The notes: generated from the letters alone by a model not told the origin. Shown: positions 52,303 to 61,476, numbered from the stretch's first letter. The stretch: 64,000 nucleotides of DNA from an uncultured Methanobrevibacter sp. (GCA_900319985.1 ONQL01000008.1:8208-72207); one strand, 5' to 3'. A program made the numbers and translations.

Positions 52303-53376
52303 ATGAAAGTTAATAAAACTATCTTAGTTGGATTCATATTCATCATATTTGCAGGAATAATTTTTGTAACGGACATGTTCAATCCAATCATAAGACCAGT
52401 TACATACCAATTCTTAATGGGATCCTCAAAAGGAAAGGACATAATATTTTTTGGTCTTTTAGGACTGTTTTTAATAATGTCCCAAGTTATCAAAAAGGAA
52501 ATTGATGCAACAAAATATCTGAAATTATCCATCGTAACTGGAGTTATTTTATTGACTTTAGGAATTCTGATAGAAATTATTTTTAGACTGCAAATGGGAA
52601 TATCTTTAAACTCCATTTTTGCATCCATGACACATGGAATGAGTTCCACAAGCATTCTGCACACCCATCTTATAAAATCAATTTTGGGAGAAATCTTAGC
52701 AAATGTTATGGGACCATTTATCCAAAGCGAAATCAACACAGGTGTTGGCCTATACTCCTATGTTCCCGACATCGCAAAGCTAGTCGTGTTATTGATTCCA
52801 GTTTTATTTGTGATGATTGTTCTGGCAAGTCAAAAAAGACCATGGTTTACAAACTTTTTAATAGCTTTATTTGGAAGCTGTTTAATAATAGGAGCCATTG
52901 ACGGAGGAATGTTTGGAACACCAGCACTCGTTGGAATCTGTGGCCTGCATCTTGTTTACAGGAACGGTTATTACATGAACTATATCATCGGACACATATT
53001 GAGAGATAAAGATTTACTCGCTAAAAATGAAGACTTCCAGGCACCCTACAGAAACGTTGGTTTAAGCGAGGCAAGATATATTTTTAACAGATTTGCATAT
53101 ATACTTGTTATATTTGCCGTGATCTTTTTAAGATTCACAGTAGCTTTTGCGGGTGCTGAACCTGATTATTATACCGTTGAAATCACAAACATGGACAAGA
53201 ACGTTGATTTTGGAGACATACCCCTTGAAAAAATCAGCCAAACAAACAATACCATTACCTATCATGTAACACCAGAATATAATGAAATGGAACTTTTAAA
53301 CGACTTAAAAATTCCGTTAACTGACTCGTGTGAATATTATACGGTCAGTTGGAACATCTATTCCTATTTAGATTAG
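52303..53376 (+). CDS. Hypothetical polytopic membrane protein
   Basis: 357 residues with about seven membrane helices up to residue 285 and an extracellular C-terminal domain (about 286-357) of alternating polar strands with NNT sites. The central IDGGMFGTPALVGICGLHLVY is glycine-rich. I do not recognise a family. Begins 42 bases from the start of the divergent exporter gene, so they share a short promoter region. Confidence 0.6.
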   Translation: MKVNKTILVGFIFIIFAGIIFVTDMFNPIIRPVTYQFLMGSSKGKDIIFFGLLGLFLIMSQVIKKEIDATKYLKLSIVTGVILLTLGILIEIIFRLQMGISLNSIFASMTHGMSSTSILHTHLIKSILGEILANVMGPFIQSEINTGVGLYSYVPDIAKLVVLLIPVLFVMIVLASQKRPWFTNFLIALFGSCLIIGAIDGGMFGTPALVGICGLHLVYRNGYYMNYIIGHILRDKDLLAKNEDFQAPYRNVGLSEARYIFNRFAYILVIFAVIFLRFTVAFAGAEPDYYTVEITNMDKNVDFGDIPLEKISQTNNTITYHVTPEYNEMELLNDLKIPLTDSCEYYTVSWNIYSYLD

Positions 53377-53646
53377 CATGGAAAAATTATATTTGTTTTT
53401 ATAATATTGGCCATTACATGATGCTTTCAAATGACCTGAGTTTTAGAAAAGACTCTGATGATTTTTTCAAAATCCAGAATAATGTAAGGCATATATTCAG
53501 AAATACCGACAATAATAATGTTTTGCGGATTTGCATTAACTATATCGACCATGACAATATTAGGAAAAAAAGAAAAAATGAATCCAATATCACTTAAAAT
53601 ATATATTACAAAAATTTATTAATTTTAAAAAAATAAAATTAAACAT
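53377..53646. other. Gap with possible gene remnant
   Basis: No convincing intact gene. On the plus strand MMLSNDLSFRKDSDD starts an open run (53419-53597) with no ribosome binding site, preceded in another frame by GKIIFVFIILAIT, which looks like a broken signal peptide. On the minus strand a run beginning about MVDIVNANPQNIIIVG (within 53438-53553) is also open. It may be a decayed gene, strand uncertain. Confidence 0.3.
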
Positions 53647-55533
53647 ATGATATTGAGCATTATTATACCTACATATAATGAAGAAGAATATCTTCCGAAT
53701 CTTTTGGAAAGCATTGAAAAACAAAGCTTCACGGACTATGAAGTCATAATTGCAGATGCTAATTCAACCGACAGAACAAGAGAAATTGCCAAAGATCATG
53801 GATGCAGAATAGTTGAAGGAGGCCTTCCAGGAGCAGGTAGAAATAATGGTGCTAAGGTAGCAAAAGGAGAATATCTGTTATTTTTAGATTCCGATTTGGA
53901 GCTTACTGACGATTACTTGCGAAATGTACTATATGAATTTAGAATGGAAAAACTGGGAATCGCAATCACACAAATGCTCCCACTGTCTTCAAAAATTGAA
54001 GATAAAATATACCACGAATTTGCCAATTATTTTATGATAGGCATTGAAAAAATAAAGCCTCACGGTGCAGGATGTTATGGAATTATTGCAAGAAAAGAGT
54101 TGCATGACAAATGCGGAGGATTTGATGAAACACTGACATTTGGTGAAGATACTGATTACATTGAAAGATTAGCCAAAAAAGAAAAATTTAGAGTTTTGAG
54201 AAATGCCAAAATCGGAGTTTCAACAAGGCGTCTTGAAGAGGAAGGAATCACCACATTAATTAGACAATATGGAAAGAGTACTGTTAATGATTTTTTAGGA
54301 AAAAGAACAGATGCCAGTTCCCTCAATTATAATTTTGGCCATGAAAAAGTAACTACCGACAGTTTATCCAGATTGGAAAAAACTACTGCGAGTCTAAATA
54401 AAATCAAAGACAGTTATAATGGGTCTATTCAAAAAATTAACTCAACCAGACGCCAAATAAAACCTAAACGAAAAAGAAATAAAAAAATAGTATTTTATTG
54501 TGTTTGCGGTGAAGGAATGGGTCATGCAATAAGAACCGGAGTGATAGTTGATAGAATTAAGGACAAATATGATGTGTATATCTTCTCAAGCGAAAGGGCA
54601 TATAACTATCTGAATGAAAAATTCGATAATGTTTATGAGATTGGTGGTTTTAATACTGTTTACATCAACAATAAAGTAAATAACTTAAAAACATTGGCTA
54701 ATGCTTTAAAAAGGAATCCAACCAACATAAAAGTAGGATATGAAACATTATACAAAAAAGCAAGACAGTTGCGTCCGGATGTTATTGTAACCGATTTTGA
54801 GATTTATGCAACCACAGTGTCCAAAATTTTAAATATTCCTTTAATCAGCCTGGACAACATGCACATAATGACCCAGGCACAAATTGATTATCCGAAAAAT
54901 CAATATGTGGAAATGATAAAAGCCAAAGGAGTTATTAAAACCTACGTTGTAAAACCTAAAGTGCATATCTTAACCAGCTTCTTTTATCCGAAAATTAGAG
55001 CCGGAAAAAAAGCAGTTATCTATCCCCCAATAATTCGTGAAGATATTTTAAAATTAAAGCCTACACAAGGAGACCACATCATCGTTTACCAGACAAGTAA
55101 AGAAAGTGTAAAGCTAGTCAATAAATTAAAAGCAATTAAAAATGAAAAATTTATTGTTTATGGATTCAATAAATATGAAAAGGATGGAAATCTGACTTTT
55201 AAAGAATTTAACGAAGATGAATTCTATGATGATCTTGCTTCATCAAAAGCCGTAATATGTAATGGTGGTTTTACATTTATTTCGGAAGCCATTTATCTTA
55301 AAAAGCCTATTTATTCCATCCCCGCAATTGGAAACTTTGAACAAGTATTGAATGCATTTTATGTTCAAAAATTAGGTTATGGAGAGTATCATGAAGCAAT
55401 GAATGCTTCAAGAGTAAAATCCTTTTTAAAAAGGCTTCCAGGATATAGGGAAAAACTTGAAACGGTCAAAAAATTCAATAATGATGGAATTATTAATGAA
55501 TTAATTTACAGAATTGAGAAATATTCAAAATAA
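53647..55533 (+). CDS. Two-domain glycosyltransferase (GT2 plus GT-B)
   Basis: 628 residues. Residues 1-225 form a GT-A family 2 domain (IIPTYNEEEYLPNLLESIEK, DANSTDRT, FLDSDLEL, FGEDTDYIERL). After a basic linker (KPKRKRNKK, about 270), residues 278-628 form a GT-B domain like MurG/glycosyltransferase family 28 (YCVCGEGMGHAIRTG, VTDFEIYA, CNGGFTFISEAIYLKKPIYS). Both active halves look intact. It could add two sugars in succession to one glycan, probably cell-surface or lipid-linked. No membrane helix is seen. Confidence 0.8.
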   Translation: MILSIIIPTYNEEEYLPNLLESIEKQSFTDYEVIIADANSTDRTREIAKDHGCRIVEGGLPGAGRNNGAKVAKGEYLLFLDSDLELTDDYLRNVLYEFRMEKLGIAITQMLPLSSKIEDKIYHEFANYFMIGIEKIKPHGAGCYGIIARKELHDKCGGFDETLTFGEDTDYIERLAKKEKFRVLRNAKIGVSTRRLEEEGITTLIRQYGKSTVNDFLGKRTDASSLNYNFGHEKVTTDSLSRLEKTTASLNKIKDSYNGSIQKINSTRRQIKPKRKRNKKIVFYCVCGEGMGHAIRTGVIVDRIKDKYDVYIFSSERAYNYLNEKFDNVYEIGGFNTVYINNKVNNLKTLANALKRNPTNIKVGYETLYKKARQLRPDVIVTDFEIYATTVSKILNIPLISLDNMHIMTQAQIDYPKNQYVEMIKAKGVIKTYVVKPKVHILTSFFYPKIRAGKKAVIYPPIIREDILKLKPTQGDHIIVYQTSKESVKLVNKLKAIKNEKFIVYGFNKYEKDGNLTFKEFNEDEFYDDLASSKAVICNGGFTFISEAIYLKKPIYSIPAIGNFEQVLNAFYVQKLGYGEYHEAMNASRVKSFLKRLPGYREKLETVKKFNNDGIINELIYRIEKYSK

Positions 55534-55599
55534 CTACAATCCTAATATCCAATTAACAGAAAGATAATTCAGCCATTATTAAAAAGAAAAAAAGGTCAA

Positions 55600-56310
55600 T
55601 TATATATTAGAGTATAACAAACCAGTAGCTCTATTATAGAAAAATATTATATAGACACTTAACACGCCCAACACGATTCCGCCAATAACTGAATTATAAT
55701 CAGAGATTGAATCGGAAACAATGAATAGAACAAATGCCATAATAAAAGCCAAAACTACAGTAAAAATAATTTTGATTAAACCTATTTTAAAAATATCTCC
55801 CATGGCTTCATTAATAGCCAAAGCCTCGCTTAAACTATCATTTTTAGCCAACCTGCACCTTGCCATTAACTCCGCCAATGCAAAAATGATGAATAAAACA
55901 ATGCCTATCAATGAGACTATCCATCTAGCTAAAAAGATTGATAAAATAATAAAAACAACAAACGGCACGAACAGGTAAACAATTTCAACCACTAAAAATT
56001 TAAGTGCATTTGAAAATTGTCTCTTAATATCAATCCCCGGTGAATCACTCCTTCTGTAAATACTCCATTTAACAACATCCAACATATAACCCACGATTAA
56101 TAATGAGATAATTATAAAAAGGAGCATGCCCAATATACCAGATTCATTAGCAATAATATTATTTATACCCAAGAAGTCTAAAATAAAATCTATAGTAGTT
56201 GTACCACCTGAAATCCCCGCAATGACTCCCAGTACAATAAATATTACTAATGCTTTTATATTTTGCAAAGGATATAACAAAGAATTTCTTAAAATTTCAC
56301 CCATATCCAT
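55600..56310 (-). CDS. DUF4013 membrane protein
   Basis: 236 residues, about six helices. GEILRNSLLYPLQNIKALV at the start and the DNSL..A-type NDSLSEALAINEAMGDIFKI centre are typical of DUF4013 proteins, which are abundant in Methanobrevibacter. Function unknown. Convergent with the glycosyltransferase gene. Confidence 0.75.
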   Translation of the reverse strand: MDMGEILRNSLLYPLQNIKALVIFIVLGVIAGISGGTTTIDFILDFLGINNIIANESGILGMLLFIIISLLIVGYMLDVVKWSIYRRSDSPGIDIKRQFSNALKFLVVEIVYLFVPFVVFIILSIFLARWIVSLIGIVLFIIFALAELMARCRLAKNDSLSEALAINEAMGDIFKIGLIKIIFTVVLAFIMAFVLFIVSDSISDYNSVIGGIVLGVLSVYIIFFYNRATGLLYSNI

Positions 56311-56418
56311 AATTATACACCATTATTATAAATTATATAATAGTTTATTTTGAAAAGTATTTAAATTTTAAATAACACTAAGAATATAAAACAAAAAAAA
56401 ATTAATAAAAAAAAGAAT

Positions 56419-56442
56419 GATTAATTAAAAAATTAATTAATC
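56419..56442 (-). terminator. Terminator of the gar1-TFB operon
   Basis: GATTAATTAA-AAAA-TTAATTAATC, a perfect 10-bp stem ten bases after the TFB stop, followed on the minus strand by an eight-T run. Confidence 0.7.
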
Positions 56443-56451
56443 AGAGTGAAA

Positions 56452-57444
56452 CTATAAAGTTACACCCATTTCCAATTGTTCGGTTAATTCCTTGTACCTA
56501 TTACGGATAGTTACTTCAGTTACTCCTGCAATGTCTGCAACATCCCTTTGAGTTTTTCTTTCACCCAACAAGACAGATGCAATATATAAAGCAGCTGCAG
56601 CAACACCAGTAGGACCTCTTCCAGAAGTTAAACCTTTTTCCATTGCCTTTTCTATAATTTCAATAGCTTTAGATTGTGCTTCACCAGAAAGTCCTAATTC
56701 ACTTGCAAACCTTGGAACATAATCAACTGGAGAAGTTGGTGGCAATTTAATGTTTAACTCACGAGTTAAGAACCTGTAAGTACGTCCTACCTCTTTTTTG
56801 GTAACTCTTGATACTTCAGCAATTTCATCTAAAGTACGAGGTACATTACAACGACGACATGCAGCATATAATGAAGCAGCAACTACTCCTTCAATACTTC
56901 TTCCTCTGATTAGCTTATTATCTACTGCACTTCTGTAAACAACTGATGCAGCCTCCCTTACACTTCTCGGAAGACCTAATCTTGAAGAGTCCCTATCAAG
57001 TTCACTCAATGCAAATGCCAAGTTTCTTTCGGTAGCACCTGAAATCCTAATTTTCCTTTGCCACTTTCTTAACCTATACCATTGTGCACGGTTTCTAGCA
57101 GGAATATCACGACCGTAGATATCTTTATTTCTCCAGTCAATCATAGTACTTAAACCCTTATCGTGAATTGTATAAGTAATTGGAGCTCCAACCCTAGTAC
57201 GTTTATCTCTTTGTTCATGGTCGAATGCTCTCCATTCAGGACCCATATCTACAAGGTTTTCATCAATAACCAAACCACAACGAGCACAAACTACTTCTGC
57301 TCTTTCATAATCACCAATTAACTCTTCAGAACCACATTCCGGACAAACAGTTTGTTTATTATCATCAAAAACTTTATCTTGATTTGGTTCTCCCCTAGTT
57401 CTCCTACGTCTTCTACTAGGCGCTTCTGTTACTTCTTGTGTCGT
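56452..57444 (-). CDS. tfb: Transcription initiation factor IIB (TFB) with non-canonical start
   Basis: Archaeal TFB bridges TATA-bound TBP and RNA polymerase. A zinc ribbon (CPECGS...CARCGLV, codons 57345-57276), B-reader/linker (DMGPEWRAFDHEQRDKRTR) and two cyclin folds (about VREAASVVYRSAVDNKLIRG and TGVAAAALYIASVLLGE) are all present. The frame is open upstream to a stop at 57465 but contains no ATG, GTG or TTG before TTG 57273, which would cut off the zinc ribbon. ACG 57444, eight bases after a perfect AAGGAGG, is the likeliest start (330 residues). This may be a mutated ATG, a sequencing error or a true non-canonical start. Overlaps gar1. Confidence 0.85.
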   Translation of the reverse strand, partial: TTQEVTEAPSRRRRRTRGEPNQDKVFDDNKQTVCPECGSEELIGDYERAEVVCARCGLVIDENLVDMGPEWRAFDHEQRDKRTRVGAPITYTIHDKGLSTMIDWRNKDIYGRDIPARNRAQWYRLRKWQRKIRISGATERNLAFALSELDRDSSRLGLPRSVREAASVVYRSAVDNKLIRGRSIEGVVAASLYAACRRCNVPRTLDEIAEVSRVTKKEVGRTYRFLTRELNIKLPPTSPVDYVPRFASELGLSGEAQSKAIEIIEKAMEKGLTSGRGPTGVAAAALYIASVLLGERKTQRDVADIAGVTEVTIRNRYKELTEQLEMGVTL

Positions 57445-57716
57445 GCTTTCATCCTCCTTCTTTTAGGTTTTTTGGATTTTGGTTTTGATACAAATAGTTT
57501 TTCACCACAATTTTTTGCAATACGATCCCTATTTGCTGATTTAAATAATCTAATAGAGACGTATGGTTGTTTAGTTGGTCCAAAAACATAGCTGACCTTA
57601 CCAATTTTGTTTTTATTATTATCGAAAACTATTCCACCAGGTGATGGGGTTTTGGAAGACCTAGCTATTAATTTACCAGAGTTTGCAATATGCAAACTAT
57701 TTCCTAAGAATTTCAT
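57429..57716 (-). CDS. gar1: H/ACA ribonucleoprotein Gar1
   Basis: 95-residue Gar1 core subunit of the archaeal H/ACA guide RNP for rRNA pseudouridylation. MKFLGNSLHIANSGKLIAR begins the beta-barrel; KIGKVSYVFGPTKQPYVSIR is the signature. A Lys/Arg-rich tail (KPKSKKPKRRRMKARHKK) binds RNA. Its 3' end contains the AAGGAGG used by TFB. Confidence 0.9.
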   Translation of the reverse strand: MKFLGNSLHIANSGKLIARSSKTPSPGGIVFDNNKNKIGKVSYVFGPTKQPYVSIRLFKSANRDRIAKNCGEKLFVSKPKSKKPKRRRMKARHKK

Positions 57717-57832
57717 ATAATCAAACTTAAAATCAAATCTGTATCGGTTTTATATTATAAAAAAAGTAGTATATAAATATATCGGTAATATTTATATAAA
57801 GTAATAATTCATATTTAAATGTTTTACTATTT

Positions 57833-58570
57833 TTATCTGAGACCAGCAATTTGAGCCAAAGTCATGCCTTCACCCAATTTATCCACAATGGCCGATTCAG
57901 TTAATTTAACTTCAAGGGCGGAAATCATGACCTTGTTGAATAACTGTTTAGGAATTATAATAACTCCAGTTTCATCGCCAAAGAAAAAGTCTCCAGGATT
58001 TATTTTATTGCCTTCAATTTCTATAGGTTGATTCAAAGTACCCAAACCAAGAGCCAATCCAGCATTAGGAACAAAATTAGATGCAAAAATAGGATAATCC
58101 ATATCTAATAAAGCATCCAAATCACGAACTGATCCATAAATTACAGTTGCTTTAATGCCATTATACTTAGCAGAAGTTGAAGCCAGTTCACCCCAAATAG
58201 CTTTTTCATCACTGTCTACCTTAAAGAATAAAATATCTCCTTCACATGCATCATCAATTGCTAAAGCAGAAGTTCCCCAATCATCACATGATGTTTCAAC
58301 AGGATATATGCTTCCCCATACCTTTAAGTTATTAATCGGTTTGATTGATTTTATTGTTCCGGAACGTTGTGCAATACCTTTAAACGCATCTGAAATTTGA
58401 CAAGCGGAAATATTTTCAAGCAAAGACTGAAGATTAATATACTCATTATAATTGTCTCCATTAAACTTTAAATCATCAACAGTAACATTTTTCAAATCTA
58501 TATCTTCAACATCAACCCTTTTTTCTAAATCTCTATTTTTATTCAAAACATCTTTCGGAGTTATTGACAT
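57833..58570 (-). CDS. RraA-like protein
   Basis: ATG 58570, with GGTGAGG close upstream, gives 245 residues; longer starts to 58636 are less likely. The C-terminal 190 residues are an RraA/menaquinone methyltransferase-like fold (ISACQISDAFKG, GDILFFKVDSDEKAIWGELAS, VIYGSVRDLDALLDMDYPIF, GDFFFGDETGVIIIP). Family members are RNase E inhibitors or aldolases (HMG/oxaloacetate); archaeal members are more likely aldolase-like. Function not assigned. Confidence 0.8.
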   Translation of the reverse strand: MSITPKDVLNKNRDLEKRVDVEDIDLKNVTVDDLKFNGDNYNEYINLQSLLENISACQISDAFKGIAQRSGTIKSIKPINNLKVWGSIYPVETSCDDWGTSALAIDDACEGDILFFKVDSDEKAIWGELASTSAKYNGIKATVIYGSVRDLDALLDMDYPIFASNFVPNAGLALGLGTLNQPIEIEGNKINPGDFFFGDETGVIIIPKQLFNKVMISALEVKLTESAIVDKLGEGMTLAQIAGLR

Positions 58571-58700
58571 TACCTCACCATTTTTCATTTTTGTATACAT
58601 TGATATTATAAAAACAATGTTAAAATATTTTTTCAATATAACACATTTTATATATTAGTTTTATCAAATTTAATAAATGTAGTATTATAAAAAAATACTT

Positions 58701-58717
58701 AAAAATTATTATATACT
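58701..58717 (+). promoter_or_regulatory. Promoter candidate (BRE/TATA)
   Basis: AAAAATTATTATATACT matches the purine-rich BRE plus TATA pattern of archaeal promoters, about 310 bases upstream of dnaG, so any transcript would have a long leader. Confidence 0.4.
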
Positions 58718-58942
58718 CATAGAGTTTATTTACATTAATCATTTATTATAATTATTATTAATTTAATTCAAAGACAGGAGAAAAATCAAATATTAAGGAA
58801 TCGAAGATTGGCAAGTTTTATAAATTTCAAATTAATCATATGGAATGAATTAATAAACCCTTAATCGAATAACACTCCTGATGTATTGGCTCTTTTTAGT
58901 GTATAATAGGTAAAAATATGTTTATCGTATAATTTATGAAAA

Positions 58943-58963
58943 GATTATTTCCCAGAAATAATC
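58943..58963 (+). terminator. Terminator-like hairpin in the dnaG leader
   Basis: GATTATTTC-CCA-GAAATAATC is a perfect 9-bp stem with a 3-base loop, followed by AAATTTTTAG. It may end a short RNA or act as an attenuator. Confidence 0.45.
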
Positions 58964-58999
58964 AAATTTTTAGTTATGACATAAATTATCCCGATTAAA

Positions 59000-59018
59000 T
59001 TAAGCTTAGGAGGCTTAA
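59000..59018 (+). promoter_or_regulatory. Hairpin enclosing the dnaG ribosome binding site
   Basis: TTAAGC and GCTTAA pair with the loop TTAGGAG, so most of the AGGAGG Shine-Dalgarno is displayed in the loop and its last G in the stem, two bases before ATG 59021. Confidence 0.4.
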
Positions 59019-59020
59019 AT

Positions 59021-60265
59021 ATGGGAAAAGGTGAAGAATTAACTACAACAAAATATTTAATTCATGCCCAAATTACTGCAAACGGTATTGTTGAAAAACC
59101 AGATGTTGTCGGTGCAGTATTTGGACAAACTGAAGGATTACTTAGTAACGATTTAGATTTAAGAGAACTTCAAAGAACTGGAAGAATTGGAAGAATACAA
59201 GTTAATATTCATTCAAATAGCGGAAGAGCAAAAGGCGAAATCGTTATTCCATCCAGTTTAGATAGAGTTGAAACCGCCATACTCGCAGCATCTCTCGAAA
59301 CAATCAATCGTGTCGGTCCTTGTGAAGCTGAAATTCAAACTTTAAAAGTTGAAGATGTGAGGGCTGTTAAAAGAGAACAAGTTGTCAACCGTGCAAAAGA
59401 AATCTATAAAAACATGGTTGAAAGCGTTGGTCCTGCAAGCATGAAAATGATTGAAGAAGTAAGGGAAGCTATGAGAGTACACGAAATTTCCGAATACGGA
59501 GATGATCGTTTGCCAGCTGGCCCAAGTATCCACACATCCGATGCAATCATTGTAGTGGAAGGCCGCAGCGATGTTTTGAACTTACTCAAATATGGAATTA
59601 AGAATACAGTTGCAGTTGAAGGAGTTAATGTTCCTCAATCAATTGGTGATTTAAGTAAAAAAAGAACCACAACTGCATTTGTCGATGGAGACCGAGGTGG
59701 AGAACTTATCCTAAAAGAACTCTTACAAATCGGTGACGTTGACTACATTACCCGTGCTCCAAAAGGAAAAGAAGTTGAAGACTTAGAAAAAGATGAAGTA
59801 TTAGTCGCACTTAGAGATAAAGTTCCTACAGCACAGTTTTTAGCAACTCACAACATTTTAAATGAATCCAACAGTTCAAATAAAAATAAAGATAACAAAA
59901 GATATCAAAATAAAAACTCTAAAAAACATCAAAAATTCACCCCTCGTGAAGAAGTTGTCGAAGAGCCTGTTATCGAAGATGATGAAGTTGGCCTAATGAA
60001 AGACATGTTAAAAGAGTTTGAAGGAACTGGAAGCGGAGCTATTTTGGATGAAGCATTGAATATGACCAAAGAAGTTGAAGTGGAAAATATCTATGAAGAA
60101 ATTAAAGCCATAGAAGGTACCGCCAATAGTGTGATATTCGATGGTGTAATCAGCCAAAGATTAGTTGATGTAGCTTCACAAAAAGGAATCAAAAAATTAG
60201 TTGCTTTTAAATCAATGAATATAGTTAAAAAACCACATGATGTGAAATTAATAACTATAGACTAA
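59021..60265 (+). CDS. dnaG: DnaG-type primase (archaeal, exosome-associated)
   Basis: 414-residue archaeal DnaG. N-terminal TTKYLIHAQITANGIVEKPD is the family signature; a TOPRIM domain (about 165-255) has IIVVEGRSDVLNLLKYGIKN and FVDGDRGGELI. A Lys/Asn/Ser-rich linker (about 283-305) precedes an acidic C-terminal region. Archaeal DnaG is found in the exosome and promotes poly(A) binding. Follows a strong AGGAGG site, long leader upstream. Confidence 0.93.
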   Translation: MGKGEELTTTKYLIHAQITANGIVEKPDVVGAVFGQTEGLLSNDLDLRELQRTGRIGRIQVNIHSNSGRAKGEIVIPSSLDRVETAILAASLETINRVGPCEAEIQTLKVEDVRAVKREQVVNRAKEIYKNMVESVGPASMKMIEEVREAMRVHEISEYGDDRLPAGPSIHTSDAIIVVEGRSDVLNLLKYGIKNTVAVEGVNVPQSIGDLSKKRTTTAFVDGDRGGELILKELLQIGDVDYITRAPKGKEVEDLEKDEVLVALRDKVPTAQFLATHNILNESNSSNKNKDNKRYQNKNSKKHQKFTPREEVVEEPVIEDDEVGLMKDMLKEFEGTGSGAILDEALNMTKEVEVENIYEEIKAIEGTANSVIFDGVISQRLVDVASQKGIKKLVAFKSMNIVKKPHDVKLITID

Positions 60266-60416
60266 CTAAAATAAAATTTAAAGGAAATAGAATTTCTATT
60301 TCCAAACTTACTTCTTTTTTTAAATCAAACAATATTGATTATCGAACCGCTTTTTCGCAAACAATATATAATACCATCCACATAAATAATATAGGAATTA
60401 CAATTGGAGGGTAAAA

Positions 60417-61025
60417 ATGGATATTAATATTGATAATTATTATCGTACTAGAAAAAATGTTTTCGAAAGATTTGAAGACGCTAGTACCGCAACTAAATTG
60501 GTCATGTCTTTATTAATGGCATGTTTCACTGGTATAATGGCACAAATTATTATACCTCTCCCATGGACTCCAGTACCTATTACCGCACAAACATTTGCAG
60601 TTTTATGTTCTGGTTTACTTTTAGGTAAAAAATACGGTTGTTTAAGCCAAATACTCTATGTAATTTTAGGTATTGCATTCATCCCATGGTTTGGTGGAAT
60701 GACCGGAGGAATTGAAGTACTATTAGGATCCACAGGAGGTTTCTTAATCGGATTCATTATTGCATCCTATTTCATTGGAGCAATAAGGGACAAATATTGC
60801 AGTGCACGTAACTTTACAAGAATGGTAATAGTAATTGGTATTGCAAACTTTGCACTAATTTACATTCCAGGTCTTGCAGGCCTTGCATTATGGTTAAATG
60901 CTACCGGAACTCCAGTAAGCATTGCAAATGTTTTAATGATGGGTCTTGTTCCATTCATCGCAGGAGATATTGTTAAAATATTAGGTGCCGCTTCAGTATC
61001 CAAAGTATTTTTACCAAAAGACTAA
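60417..61025 (+). CDS. bioY: Biotin transporter BioY
   Basis: 202-residue ECF-type S component. PLPWTPVPITAQTFAVLCSG and GLLLGKKYGCLSQILYVILG, then GGTGG-like FGGMTGGIEVLLGSTGGFLIGF, are BioY marks. Needs an energising EcfAT module, not in window, or works alone. GGAGGG precedes ATG 60417. Biotin uptake fits biotin-dependent pyruvate carboxylase use in methanogens. Confidence 0.93.
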   Translation: MDINIDNYYRTRKNVFERFEDASTATKLVMSLLMACFTGIMAQIIIPLPWTPVPITAQTFAVLCSGLLLGKKYGCLSQILYVILGIAFIPWFGGMTGGIEVLLGSTGGFLIGFIIASYFIGAIRDKYCSARNFTRMVIVIGIANFALIYIPGLAGLALWLNATGTPVSIANVLMMGLVPFIAGDIVKILGAASVSKVFLPKD

Positions 61026-61042
61026 AAAGGTTTAACCTTTTT
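61024..61042 (+). terminator. Terminator after bioY
   Basis: AAAAAGGTT and AACCTTTTT form the stem of a small hairpin overlapping the stop codon (TAA 61023-61025), followed by a seven-T run. Confidence 0.65.
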
Positions 61043-61072
61043 CTTTTTTTATTTATTTTATTTTTTGATATA

Positions 61073-61459
61073 ATGAAACTTGTTTTAAGAGGACACCACT
61101 TGTTATGTCTTCAGGGTTTTCAGGGATATGGTTATGATGATGATTTTGTTAAAAACATGACCCTGATCAACAAAAAAAGAAAATCAGAAGATACAACCAT
61201 TTTGCTTACAAACGATGCAGATGATATCTGCGAATACTGCCCGAATTTGAAAAATGATTTATGTCAAAATCAGGCTCAAAACGAATTAATCCGGTCAATG
61301 GATAATGAAGTATTAACCCGCATTGATGCAACACAGGAACATGACAGTTTGGAATTATTTGCAGAAGTTGAAAATATATTTAATTCAAAAGAAAGCGTGA
61401 GTAAAATCTGCCATAATTGTAAATGGCATGAGGAATGTTTATTTTACCAAAAACTTTGA
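61073..61459 (+). CDS. DUF1284 protein with Cys clusters
   Basis: 128 residues. LRGHHLLCLQGFQGYGYDDD is the DUF1284 signature. Two cysteine groups, CEYCPNLKNDLC and CHNCKWHEEC, suggest a metal or Fe-S site. The family is found in anaerobes; function unknown. It has its own start 47 bases after the bioY stop. Confidence 0.8.
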   Translation: MKLVLRGHHLLCLQGFQGYGYDDDFVKNMTLINKKRKSEDTTILLTNDADDICEYCPNLKNDLCQNQAQNELIRSMDNEVLTRIDATQEHDSLELFAEVENIFNSKESVSKICHNCKWHEECLFYQKL

Positions 61460-61467
61460 ACCGATAC

Positions 61468-61476
61468 TTTTAAATA
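61468..61476 (+). promoter_or_regulatory. TATA-box candidate for tRNA-Gln
   Basis: TTTTAAATA lies 45 bases upstream of the tRNA 5' end, near the spacing expected for an archaeal stable-RNA promoter with a short leader. Confidence 0.4.

Larger units (their letters stand above)
58571..59020. other. 450-base divergent leader region of dnaG
   Basis: No gene recognised on either strand. It holds a TATA-like element (58701-58717), a terminator-like hairpin (58943-58963) and a hairpin over the dnaG ribosome binding site, listed separately. A short non-coding transcript from about 58735 to 58970 is possible. Confidence 0.45.

Noticed and set aside
58571..59020. RNase P RNA, 7S RNA or tRNA in the dnaG leader
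   Set aside because: No conserved core of these RNAs and no cloverleaf could be found; only simple hairpins are visible.
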